Shown: one piece after another, positions 31,134-37,788 of the stretch
How the letters are laid out: each line of letters starts with the position of its first letter
Numbering within the stretch: position 1 is the first letter of the stretch
Origin: Clostridiales bacterium
Lineage (GTDB): Bacteria > Bacillota > Clostridia > Oscillospirales > Oscillospiraceae
Assembly (NCBI GenBank): GCA_014799505.1
Contig: JAAVHV010000013.1
Location: 22,189 to 59,976, forward strand
Direction of reading: 5' to 3'
DNA length: 37,788 nucleotides
Program-made: the position numbers and the translations under genes
The notes under the pieces: model-generated
Database searches by the model: none
What the model was told of the DNA's origin: nothing
What the model saw: only the letters and a program-made list of their open reading frames with translations

Positions 31134-31220
31134 GAGATACTCGGCTGTTCAAGATACCTCATGAGACGAAGTAACTTTGTGAGCTTAATATAGCACGAGA
31201 TACCTCGCCTGTCAAGGTAT
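31134..31220 (-). promoter_or_regulatory. PadR operon promoter with repeated operator-like sequences
   Basis: TTGACA (31210-31215) and TATATT (31187-31192) on the minus strand are spaced by 17 bases. On the plus strand AGATACCTC occurs at 31152-31160 and 31198-31206, GAGATAC at 31134-31140, and AAGGTAT (an inverted form) at 31214-31220 across the -35. These are plausible PadR operators and could also affect mrp on the other side. Confidence 0.7.
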
Positions 31221-31282
31221 TTTTGCGAAAAAATTTTTGCCCCTTATTTTTATGCGGGGCGCGACAAGGAGATGTTGCAAAA

Positions 31283-32107
31283 ATGAGCGAATGCACCCAT
31301 GACTGTTCCTCCTGCGGCGCCAGCTGCGGGGAGCGGGCGGAGCCCCAGGACCTGCGCAAGCCCGCCAACGCGCAGTCAGACATCAAGAAAGTGATCGCCG
31401 TGGTCAGCGGCAAGGGGGGCGTGGGCAAGTCCGCCGTCACCTGCACCCTGGCCGCCGCCATGGCAAAGCGCGGCAAAAAGGTGGGTGTGCTGGACGCGGA
31501 CATCACCGGGCCGTCGGTGCCCCGGGCCTTCAACATCCACGAGCGGGCCATGGGCACCGGGGACGGCATCCTCCCCGCCGTCACAAAGGACGGGGTGAAG
31601 GTCATGAGCCTGAACCTGCTCATCGAGCATGAGACCGACCCGGTGGTGTGGCGGGGGCCCGTCATCGCCGGGGCGGTGGAGCAGTTCTGGACGGACGTGA
31701 TCTGGGGCGAGCTGGACTACCTGTTTGTGGATATGCCCCCCGGAACCGGGGACGTGCCGCTGACGGTGTTCCAGTCCCTGCCGGTGGACGGGGCCATCGT
31801 GGTCACCGCGCCCCAGGCCCTGGTGGGCATGATCGTCACCAAGGCGGTGCGCATGGCGGAGATGATGGACGTGCCCGTGTTGGGGCTGGTGGAGAACTAC
31901 TCCTGTTTCCGCTGCCCGGACTGCGGCAAGGAGCATCCCGTGTTTGGAGAGAGTACCATCGACGCGCTGGGGGCGGAGCTGGGGCTGCCGGTGCTGGCCA
32001 AGCTGGCCATCGACCCCGACCTGGCGAAGGCCGTGGACGAGGGCCGGGTGGAGGAGTATTCGCCCAATCCCATGGATGGGGTGGCGGAGCGGCTGGACGC
32101 CCAGTAA
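31283..32107 (+). CDS. Mrp/NBP35-type P-loop ATPase
   Basis: A 274-residue iron-sulfur cluster carrier ATPase. A cysteine-rich N-terminus (ECTHDCSSCGASCG) resembles the NBP35 Fe-S site; the deviant Walker A is VVSGKGGVGKS near 40-50; DADITGPSVPR, DMPPGTGD and a CPDCG pair (near 212-215, bridging cluster site) follow. It probably carries Fe-S clusters to apoproteins. The start at 31283 has AAGGAG upstream. It is divergent from padR and ends at a hairpin terminator. Confidence 0.92.
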   Translation: MSECTHDCSSCGASCGERAEPQDLRKPANAQSDIKKVIAVVSGKGGVGKSAVTCTLAAAMAKRGKKVGVLDADITGPSVPRAFNIHERAMGTGDGILPAVTKDGVKVMSLNLLIEHETDPVVWRGPVIAGAVEQFWTDVIWGELDYLFVDMPPGTGDVPLTVFQSLPVDGAIVVTAPQALVGMIVTKAVRMAEMMDVPVLGLVENYSCFRCPDCGKEHPVFGESTIDALGAELGLPVLAKLAIDPDLAKAVDEGRVEEYSPNPMDGVAERLDAQ

Positions 32108-32114
32108 ATTTTTT

Positions 32115-32150
32115 AAAAGTGCCCGGAGTTTATCAGCTCCGGGCGCTTTT
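32115..32150. terminator. Terminator of mrp
   Basis: AAAAGTGCCCGGAG and CTCCGGGCGCTTTT pair around eight bases. Confidence 0.85.
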
Positions 32151-32164
32151 GCCGTTTTCCACCC

Positions 32165-32228
32165 TTGCCAAACCGCTCCATGTCTGCTACAATGGGAAAA
32201 ATTCGACAAAACCTGACATTATTCGACA
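32165..32228 (+). promoter_or_regulatory. Promoter of the HATPase gene with two TTCGACA boxes
   Basis: TTGCCA (32165-32170) and TACAAT (32188-32193) are spaced by 17 bases. TTCGACA occurs at 32202-32208 and 32222-32228, 20 bp apart, directly at and after the transcription start, as for repressor boxes. The complement TGTCGAA is the Spo0A-box core. Confidence 0.65.
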
Positions 32229-32309
32229 TGGGAGGCGGAAGCCATTCCCAGGAGAGGTTGGGGTAAATCTGCATAGCATAAGGAAGGCGGACCAAAAGGG
32301 GGCGGGAGC

Positions 32310-33089
32310 ATGGACATGAGCGTAGACCAGGGGACGGCCCGGACGGCGGCGGAGCTGCGCCTCCAATTGGCGCAGATGACGGCGGCCAGCCAGCTGCTGG
32401 GCCGCTGCGCCCAGGACGAGAAAAGCCGGGATTATCTGGCAATGCTGGATCAGAGCATCTGCCGGATGCTGCGCGTCGTGGGACGGCTGGAGCTCAGCGC
32501 CCGGCTGGGAGAGAAGGACCCGCCCAGAATGGATTGGACTGTTGCCGATCTGGCCCGCCTCACCGGGGAGCTGGGGGAGCGGATGGCGGGGCTGCTGGCC
32601 AGCGTGGACGTGACGCTGACGGTGAATGTCCCCGAGCGGCTGGCCGCGCGGGTGGACGAAGGGCTGATCCGGCAGCTCATTATGGAGCTGGTGTCCAACG
32701 GCGCTAAGGCCGGCAGGCACGTGACGCTGATCCTGACGGCCCAGGGCGACCGGGCGGTATTTACCGTGGAGGACGACGGGCCGGGGATCGCGCCGGAGCG
32801 GCTCCAATATCTCTTTTCCAGCGAAGAGGAGGCCGTGCCCAACTGGCGGCGCGGCGGCGTGGGCGTGGCCATTGCACGACGGGCGGCGGCGCTCCACGGC
32901 GGGACGCTGGTGGCCGGCTGCGCCCCCGGAAAGGGGCTGCGGGCGGTGGCGTCCATCCCCTTGGGCGAGCCGGGGGGCGCCGTGCTGGAGAGCCCCGGCC
33001 TGAGCTGGGACCGGGGGGGCTTTGACGATGAGCTGGTGGCCCTCAGCGATCTGCTGCCCGCCAAGGCGTTCCAGATAGAGGATAGGTGA
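32310..33089 (+). CDS. Soluble histidine-kinase-like ATPase
   Basis: A 259-residue protein without membrane helices. The C-terminal half is a HATPase_c domain: N box LIMELVSNGAKAG near 125, G1 DDGPGIAPERL near 154, G2 RGGVGVAIARRAAALHGG near 180. The N-terminal half is helical (DEKSRDYLAMLDQSICRMLR) in the place of a dimerisation domain, but no histidine stands at the expected phospho-acceptor position, so it may act as a phosphatase, serine kinase or co-regulator. No response regulator is adjacent. Two Spo0A-box-like sites precede the gene. The start could be the ATG at 32310 or 32316. Confidence 0.8.
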   Translation: MDMSVDQGTARTAAELRLQLAQMTAASQLLGRCAQDEKSRDYLAMLDQSICRMLRVVGRLELSARLGEKDPPRMDWTVADLARLTGELGERMAGLLASVDVTLTVNVPERLAARVDEGLIRQLIMELVSNGAKAGRHVTLILTAQGDRAVFTVEDDGPGIAPERLQYLFSSEEEAVPNWRRGGVGVAIARRAAALHGGTLVAGCAPGKGLRAVASIPLGEPGGAVLESPGLSWDRGGFDDELVALSDLLPAKAFQIEDR

Positions 33090-33093
33090 ATGA

Positions 33094-33131
33094 AAAGCGG
33101 GGCGGTGCGCTGGAAAGCGTGCCGCCCTTTC
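33094..33131. terminator. Bidirectional terminator, HATPase gene / integrase
   Basis: GGGCGGTGCGC (33100-33110) and GCGTGCCGCCC (33117-33127) pair over 11 bp with two G-U pairs; GAAAAG and CTTTC extend the arms. Confidence 0.75.
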
Positions 33132-34179
33132 ATTGTGCCGCGTTTGCCTTGACGACGTCCGCCACCGCCGCCAGCACCTCCCCGTGGGTCTGGTCGAACA
33201 GGTGGGTGTAGATGCGCTGGGTGATGCTGGGGCTGCTGTGCCCCATGGCGCGGCTGATCTGGTACATGGGCACCCGGGCGCTGTTGGCCATGCTGGCAAA
33301 GGTGTGGCGCAGGCCGTGGAAGGTGATGGGGGGCAGCCGGCACTCCCGCACAAAGGCGGACAGGGCGGAAGACATGACGTTGGGGTGGAGGGGCTTGCCG
33401 TCCCGCCCCAGCAGGAGAAAGTCATCGGGGGCGCAGGGCACCCCATCCCGGAGGCGCTTGGCCCGGAGGGATCGGAGCAGGGTCAGCAGATCGTCCAGGG
33501 CGGCGATGGACAGTGTGCGGCAGCTGTCCGAGGTCTTGGGCGGCTTCTCCACCACCCGGGAGCCAACGGTGGTGCGCACCCAGCGCACGGATAACTGGCC
33601 GGAGTGGAGGTCCACGTCCCGCCAGCGCAGGCCCAGGATCTCGCTGCGCCGCAGGCCCAGGAAGCAGGCCAGCCGCACGGGGAGCTCCAGCGGACGGCCC
33701 TTTACCGCCTGAAGGAGCCGGGCCAGGCGGGCGGGGGTGTAGTACGCCACCTCCACCGCCGTGGCCTGGGGCGGGATGGCCCGCTGGACGGGGTTGGACA
33801 GGATCACCCCCTGGCGGAAGGCGGACTTCAGCGCGGTGTGGAGCAGGACATGGTGCTTGCGGATGGTGTTGGGAGACAGGCCCTTTTCCTCCGCCAGCCA
33901 CTGATAGTAGCCGTTGATGAGCGCCGGGGTCAGGTCGCACAGCCGCACCCGGCCCAGGGCGGGGCGGATGTGGTTGCGGATGATGCCGCGATAGCCGTTG
34001 ATGGTGGTGGCCGCGCGGCAGGACTCGATGTCCGTTTCCATCCAGAGCTCCAGCCAGCGCTCCAGGGTGACGCCGGCCGTGGCGGGCGGGGCGGACTGGG
34101 GCAGGGGAAAACCCACCTGGGGCGGGGCGGGGACGGGGCGCAGAGAGATATGGCCGCGGCGAATGCGGGAATGGGACAT
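33130..34179 (-). CDS. Phage-type tyrosine recombinase (integrase)
   Basis: A 349-residue site-specific tyrosine recombinase. An arm/core-binding SAM-like domain (VTLERWLELWMETDIESC to about residue 140) precedes the catalytic domain: Arg in LGLRRSEILGLRW near 175, HGLRHTFAS near 287-295, GH in AMGHSS near 311, and the nucleophile Tyr in QRIYTHL near 324. All catalytic residues are present. The start at 34179 has AAAGGAG (34189-34195) upstream; extension to 34314 adds a proline-rich stretch without a ribosome-binding site. No excisionase, relaxase or phage genes lie beside it, so it is a lone integrase or remnant of an integrated element. Confidence 0.9.
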   Translation of the reverse strand: MSHSRIRRGHISLRPVPAPPQVGFPLPQSAPPATAGVTLERWLELWMETDIESCRAATTINGYRGIIRNHIRPALGRVRLCDLTPALINGYYQWLAEEKGLSPNTIRKHHVLLHTALKSAFRQGVILSNPVQRAIPPQATAVEVAYYTPARLARLLQAVKGRPLELPVRLACFLGLRRSEILGLRWRDVDLHSGQLSVRWVRTTVGSRVVEKPPKTSDSCRTLSIAALDDLLTLLRSLRAKRLRDGVPCAPDDFLLLGRDGKPLHPNVMSSALSAFVRECRLPPITFHGLRHTFASMANSARVPMYQISRAMGHSSPSITQRIYTHLFDQTHGEVLAAVADVVKANAAQ

Positions 34180-34276
34180 AGTGAACAACTCCTTTTCTTT
34201 GTACGCTTCTGCTTCGGGCAATAAGCCTATGTTACCGCGCCTGTGGGGCGGCGGGGAAGGGGAAACGCCTTTCCCC

Positions 34277-34305
34277 TTGACTTTTTCCGGGTTTCGCAAT
34301 ACAAT
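34277..34305 (+). promoter_or_regulatory. Promoter of proS
   Basis: TTGACT (34277-34282) and TACAAT (34300-34305) are spaced by 17 bases. AAAGGA before the ATG at 34387 is a modest ribosome-binding site. No T-box-like leader is recognisable in the 80-base leader. Confidence 0.7.
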
Positions 34306-34386
34306 ATTGTCCATTCATTGGCGGGGCGGCCCGCCGCGTATTAGGATATGGAAAATCTACATTAATATATAAAGGATTGAAAAAAT

Positions 34387-35829
34387 ATGGCACAGGACAA
34401 AAACAAGCAGGTCAGCCAAATCACCGATATGGACGTGGACTTCGCCCAGTGTTACACCGACGTGTGTAAAAAGGCGGAGCTCATCGACTACTCCAGCATC
34501 AAGGGGATGTTCATCTACCGGCCCTACGGCTACGCCATTTGGGAGAACATCCAGCGCATTTTGGACGATGAGTTCAAAAAGACCGGGCACGAGAACGTGT
34601 ACCTGCCCATGCTCATCCCCGAGTCCCTGCTCCAGAAGGAGAAGGATCACGTGGAGGGCTTTGCCCCCGAGTGCGCTTGGGTGACCTATGGCGGGAACGA
34701 CAAGCTGGAGGAGCGGTACTGCATCCGGCCCACCTCCGAGACCTTGTTCTGTGAGCACTACGCCAACATCATCCACTCCCACCGGGACCTGCCCAAGCTG
34801 TACAACCAGTGGACCTCTGTGCTGCGCTGGGAAAAGACCAGCCGCCCCTTCCTGCGCCACCGGGAGTTTTTGTGGCAGGAGGGCCACACCATGCACGCCA
34901 CCGCCGAGGAGGCGGTCGCCGAGACGGAGCGGATGTTCAACATTTACGCCGACTTCTACAAGGATGTGCTGGCCATCCCGGTGGTGAAAGGCCGCAAGAC
35001 CGACAAGGAGAAGTTCTCCGGGGCGGAGGCCACCTACACCGTGGAGTGCATGATGCACGACCGCAAGGCCCTCCAGGGCGGCACCAGCCACTACTTCGGG
35101 GACGGCTTCGCCAAAGCCTTCGACATCACCTTCACCGGCAAGGACAACCAGCTCCACCACCCCTTCCAGACCTCCTGGGGCGTGTCCACCCGGATGATCG
35201 CGGGCATCATCATGGTACACGGCGACAACAGCGGGCTGGTGCTGCCGCCGAAAATTGCCCCCATCCAGGTGGTGGTCATCCCTGTGGCCCAGCACAAGGA
35301 GGGCGTCATTGAGGCCAACGAGGCCGTCATGGAGCGGCTCCAGAAGGCGGGCTTCCGGGTGAAGATGGACGCCAGCGACAACTCCCCCGGCTGGAAGTTT
35401 GCCGAGTACGAGATGAAGGGCGTGCCCCTGCGCTTGGAGCTGGGCCCCAAGGACATGGAGAAGAACCAGTGTGTGCTGGTGCGCCGGGACAGCGGGGAGA
35501 AGTCCTTTGTGTCCCTGGACGGCATCGAGGAGACTGTGGCCAAGATGCTGGAGGACATCCACACCGGGCTGTACGAGCGGGCCAAGAAGAATCTGGAGGA
35601 CAACACCTATCCCTGCGCCACCCTGGCGGAGGTCAAGGAGAAGATGGAGAGCCAGGGCGGCTTCGCCAAGACCATGTGGTGCGGCGGGCTGGAGTGCGAG
35701 CTGCGCATGAAGGAAGAGGCCGGGGTTTCCTCCCGCTGCATCCCCTTCGAGCAGGAAAAGCTGGGCGACGTGTGCGCCTGCTGCGGCAAGCCCGCCAAGC
35801 ATATGGTGTATTGGGGAGTAGCATATTAA
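34387..35829 (+). CDS. proS: Prolyl-tRNA synthetase, archaeal/eukaryotic type
   Basis: A 480-residue class II synthetase joining proline to tRNA-Pro. It is the short form without the bacterial editing insertion. Motif 2 region [20 protein letters not shown] and the following GHTMHAT, then [11 protein letters not shown] in the anticodon domain and a C-terminal zinc-like region (WCGGLECE ... [18 protein letters not shown]) ending in the typical tyrosine, are visible. The C-terminal Tyr and cysteines match type-3 ProRS found in some Clostridia. It is a single gene with its own promoter and terminator. Confidence 0.97.
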   Translation: MAQDKNKQVSQITDMDVDFAQCYTDVCKKAELIDYSSIKGMFIYRPYGYAIWENIQRILDDEFKKTGHENVYLPMLIPESLLQKEKDHVEGFAPECAWVTYGGNDKLEERYCIRPTSETLFCEHYANIIHSHRDLPKLYNQWTSVLRWEKTSRPFLRHREFLWQEGHTMHATAEEAVAETERMFNIYADFYKDVLAIPVVKGRKTDKEKFSGAEATYTVECMMHDRKALQGGTSHYFGDGFAKAFDITFTGKDNQLHHPFQTSWGVSTRMIAGIIMVHGDNSGLVLPPKIAPIQVVVIPVAQHKEGVIEANEAVMERLQKAGFRVKMDASDNSPGWKFAEYEMKGVPLRLELGPKDMEKNQCVLVRRDSGEKSFVSLDGIEETVAKMLEDIHTGLYERAKKNLEDNTYPCATLAEVKEKMESQGGFAKTMWCGGLECELRMKEEAGVSSRCIPFEQEKLGDVCACCGKPAKHMVYWGVAY

Positions 35830-35833
35830 AATG

Positions 35834-35866
35834 AGAAATACCCCCGGCGGTGTCGGGGGTATTTCT
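35834..35866 (+). terminator. Terminator of proS
   Basis: AGAAATACCCCC and GGGGGTATTTCT form a 12-bp perfect stem just after the stop codon. Confidence 0.88.
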
Positions 35867-35869
35867 GGG

Positions 35870-35984
35870 CCCCGGCCAAAGCCCAGCCGCTAGGCGGCGG
35901 GTTTGGCTGGGAGAGGAGGCACAGCGGAATGAGCGAGCTTTCACCGAAGGTGGAAGCGAGGGATATGGAGCTTGTGCCGACGAG
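35870..35984 (+). repeat. Structured intergenic repeat, copy B
   Basis: Copy B of the element at 14757-14860. A GCCAAA/TTTGGC hairpin comes first, then GAGAGGAGG (35911-35919) and the second hairpin: outer stem GGCACA (35918-35923) / TGTGCC (35973-35978), inner stem CTTTCACC (35938-35945) / GGTGGAAG (35949-35956). Relative to copy A two base pairs have changed on both sides. A reading frame from ATG 35929 starts MSELSPKVEARDMELVPTSG, matching copy A's short frame for 18 residues with two changes. Like copy A it directly follows a terminator. A further hairpin CGCCGCCC / GGGCGGCG lies at about 36011-36036; I see nothing else between there and 36115. Confidence 0.75.
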
Positions 35985-36115
35985 CGGGCACGAACTCTGC
36001 GAGGCTTTTGCGCCGCCCTGCGCCAGCGGGGCGGCGTTCGTCATGTTGCACAGGGTGAGGAAGAAGAAATTGCCCAAAACCGTGAAAAAACTTTGGAAAA
36101 CAGGCAAAAAACTCC

Positions 36116-36145
36116 TTGACTTTCTGTGTCATCCTGTTGTACAAT
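36116..36145 (+). promoter_or_regulatory. Promoter of the S10 ribosomal operon
   Basis: TTGACT (36116-36121) and TACAAT (36140-36145) are spaced by 18 bases. Confidence 0.75.
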
Positions 36146-36151
36146 AGTCAA

Positions 36152-36405
36152 GCGCCTGCAAAAGGGCGCACTGCGATGATGCGGGAGATTGCTCGCTTAA
36201 GCGAGGTAACTTCCGCGGAGTATGTCCGTAAGATCGGGCGGCTGAGAGATCCATTCCATGGCGTATATCGCCCTGGATGGGTAGAACCGGCCAGCTTTGC
36301 GCCGGTTTTATTCATGCCGGGGAGTGATACGCACGGTAACGTGGACTGAGAATCGCTCACCCGTTACGGAGCTTAGACGCAGTTCGACAAACGTCACTTC
36401 GTATC
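36152..36405 (+). ncRNA. S10-operon leader with attenuator
   Basis: The leader of about 270 bases before rpsJ has several stems: GCGCC with GGCGC near the start; a hairpin ATCCA ... TGGAT enclosing GGCGTATATCGCC (about 36249-36279); AACCGGC (36285-36291) with GCCGGTT (36301-36307) followed by TTATT, which looks like an intrinsic terminator; and a long-range GTAACG / CGTTAC stem further on. S10 operon leaders of Firmicutes are targets of ribosomal protein L4, whose gene is the third of this operon. That this leader is such an L4-responsive attenuator is an inference. A TTCGACA sequence lies at 36383-36389. Confidence 0.6.
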
Positions 36406-36422
36406 AAGGAGGAAAACAACAA

Positions 36423-36737
36423 ATGGCAGCTCAGAAAGAAATGATCCGCATCCGGCTGAAGGCCTATGACCATCAGCTCATCGACCAGGCGGCTGAGAAG
36501 ATCGTCGACACCGCCAAGCGCAGCGGCGCCGAGGTCTCCGGCCCCATTCCCCTGCCCACCAAGAAGGAGATCGTCACCATCCTGCGCTCCCCCCACAAGT
36601 ACAAGGACAGCCGCGAGCAGTTCGAGCGCCGCACCCACAAGCGGCTCATCGACGTCATCAAGCCCTCCCCCAAGACCGTGGAGGCCCTGATGAGCCTGGA
36701 GCTTCCTGCCGGCGTGGAAATTGAGATTAAGCTGTAA
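36423..36737 (+). CDS. rpsJ: 30S ribosomal protein S10
   Basis: A 104-residue S10. [40 protein letters not shown] and [12 protein letters not shown] are typical. AAGGAGG (36406-36412) precedes the ATG. It is the first gene of the S10 operon, followed by rplC and rplD. Confidence 0.98.
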   Translation: MAAQKEMIRIRLKAYDHQLIDQAAEKIVDTAKRSGAEVSGPIPLPTKKEIVTILRSPHKYKDSREQFERRTHKRLIDVIKPSPKTVEALMSLELPAGVEIEIKL

Positions 36738-36860
36738 TCTCACAACAATTTGTTTGTACCGCAGTCCGCCGCGTTTTGAGGCGGACGGGTCATGTCGGCC
36801 GAGCAATGGCAGCCCAATGGCCACCTCGCCCGACCAATAACCTATTAAGGAGGAATACAC

Positions 36861-37586
36861 ATGGAAAAGGCCATCATCGGCAAGAAGGTGGGTATGACCC
36901 AGATCTTCGACGAAGCCGGTAAGGTCATCCCGGTCACCGTCATCCAGGCGGGCCCCTGCACTGTGGTGCAGAAGAAGACCGAGGAAAAGGACGGCTACAC
37001 CGCCGTCCAGCTGGGATTTGACGAAGTCCCGGAGAAGAAGCTGTCCAAGCCCGAGGCGGGCCACAGCAAGAAGTCTGGCAAGTGCCTGCGGGTGCTCAAG
37101 GAGTTCAAGCTGGACAACGCCGCCGAGCTGAACGTGGGCGACGAGCTCACCGCCACCGTGTTCGCCCCCGGCGACCGGGTGGACATCACCGGCATCAGCA
37201 AGGGCCACGGCTACCAGGGCGCTGTGAAGCGCTGCGGTGGCCACGTGCAGAAGAATTCCCACGGCGGCGGCCCCGTTCACCGCCATTCCGGCTCCATGGG
37301 CTCCAGCACCGACCCCTCCCGCATCTTTAAGGGACACAACGGCGCCGGCCAGATGGGCAACGAGCAGGTCACCGTCATGAACCTGGACGTGGTTCAGGTG
37401 GACGAGGAGCTGGGCGTCATCGCCGTGCGCGGCGCGGTGCCCGGTCCCCGCGGCGGCGTGGTCGCGCTGAAGAGCAGCGCCAAGAAGCTGGCCGTCAAGC
37501 ACACCGCCGAGACCGCCGGGCGCGTCAATCCCCAGAAGCAGTCCGCCCGCGTCAACCCGCAGAAGGCCTCTGCGCGTAACAAGTGA
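36861..37586 (+). CDS. rplC: 50S ribosomal protein L3 with extended C-terminus
   Basis: A 241-residue L3, longer than the usual 205-215 residues. The core is normal: KAIIGKKVGMTQIFDE, GDRVDITGISKGHGYQGAVK, NSHGGGPVHRHSGSMGSSTD, GQMGNEQVTVMNLDVVQVD. The C-terminal extension contains a short tandem repeat, GRVNPQKQSA then RVNPQKASA, ending RNK. AAGGAGG precedes the start. The 123-base gap from rpsJ holds a GTCCGCC/GGCGGAC hairpin (36764-36786). Confidence 0.97.
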   Translation: MEKAIIGKKVGMTQIFDEAGKVIPVTVIQAGPCTVVQKKTEEKDGYTAVQLGFDEVPEKKLSKPEAGHSKKSGKCLRVLKEFKLDNAAELNVGDELTATVFAPGDRVDITGISKGHGYQGAVKRCGGHVQKNSHGGGPVHRHSGSMGSSTDPSRIFKGHNGAGQMGNEQVTVMNLDVVQVDEELGVIAVRGAVPGPRGGVVALKSSAKKLAVKHTAETAGRVNPQKQSARVNPQKASARNK

Positions 37587-37604
37587 GAAAGGAGAGAATG
37601 ACAA

Positions 37605-37788
37605 ATGCCTAAAGCGAACCTTTTCAATATGGCCGGTAAGCAGATCGGCGAGGTCGAGCTCTCCGAGGCCATCTTCGGCATCGAGCCCAACCAGTACGTG
37701 GTCCACGACGTGGTCAAGAACCACCTGGCCAACTGCCGTCAGGGCACCCAGAGCAGCCTGACCCGCGCGGAAGTGTCCGGCGGCGGCA
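37605..37788 (+). CDS. rplD: 50S ribosomal protein L4, start (cut by window edge)
   Basis: The first 61 residues of L4: [40 protein letters not shown] and the conserved [17 protein letters not shown]. In many bacteria free L4 represses the S10 operon. AAGGAG (37589-37594) precedes the ATG. The rest lies outside the window. Confidence 0.97.
   Translation, partial: MPKANLFNMAGKQIGEVELSEAIFGIEPNQYVVHDVVKNHLANCRQGTQSSLTRAEVSGGG

Noticed and set aside
33000-34400. Attachment-site direct repeats around the integrase
   Set aside because: None found by eye; no tRNA gene is adjacent.
36116-36349. Open frame in the S10 leader
   Set aside because: It begins inside the promoter, before the transcription start, and has no ribosome-binding site; the region is better explained as a regulatory leader.

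Overview
The window looks like chromosome from a GC-rich Clostridia member of the Firmicutes, most like the Oscillospiraceae (Flavonifractor / Pseudoflavonifractor / Oscillibacter group). Supporting features are DnaD plus a DnaI-type helicase loader, RNase Y, GlpP, DhaKLM, a PTS-type DhaM, an archaeal-type ProRS, Firmicute-style promoters with strong AGGAGG ribosome-binding sites, and Spo0A-box-like TGTCGAA sites at promoters. Species assignment is an inference from gene content; no search was possible.

Layout. 1-722: start of rny (minus), preceded by a promoter and a leader whose two ends are perfectly complementary. 1070-3041: dnaC-like and DnaD genes (minus). 3144-4392: small autoregulated-looking operon of an XRE repressor, a DUF3169-like membrane protein and a glycine-rich membrane protein, with an operator array of TTGTC units every 21 bp. 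4619-6025: secreted SLH + GH25 lysozyme-fold protein. 6093-10053: mnmE-dtd-mutL (minus). 10180-11020: SecB-like protein and a zinc-ribbon membrane protein. 11222-13138: surface leucine-rich-repeat (BspA-type) protein with a cytoplasmic zinc-ribbon tail. 13156-15293: dCMP deaminase, ApbE lipoprotein and a broken GNAT gene preceded by a structured repeat.

15348-26689 is dominated by glycerol / dihydroxyacetone use: dhaK-dhaL-dhaM (minus), the antiterminator glpP (plus), a DhaS-like TetR regulator, glpK, glpF, a GlpA-type dehydrogenase, a second FAD oxidoreductase and a DUF1667 protein. GlpF imports glycerol, GlpK phosphorylates it, the three-protein GlpA module oxidises glycerol-3-phosphate to DHAP, and DhaKLM feeds dihydroxyacetone in as DHAP using PEP-derived phosphate. 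Inserted in it are an AhpC/AhpF-N-like peroxide reductase pair and a 70-residue peptide made of four exact 16-residue repeats.

26812-33089: oligoendopeptidase F, PspC protein, an inverted hairpin element, a DUF4097/PadR envelope-stress-like operon, an Mrp-type Fe-S ATPase and a histidine-kinase-like ATPase lacking an obvious phospho-acceptor histidine. 33130-34179: lone tyrosine recombinase. 34387-37788: proS, a second copy of the structured repeat, then the S10 ribosomal operon (leader, rpsJ, rplC, start of rplD).

The most noteworthy items are non-coding or cryptic: the rny leader RNA, the paired structured repeats with compensatory base changes (14757-14860 and 35870-35984), the inverted two-hairpin element (28977-29142), the leader/sRNA before the TetR gene, and the 16-residue-repeat peptide.
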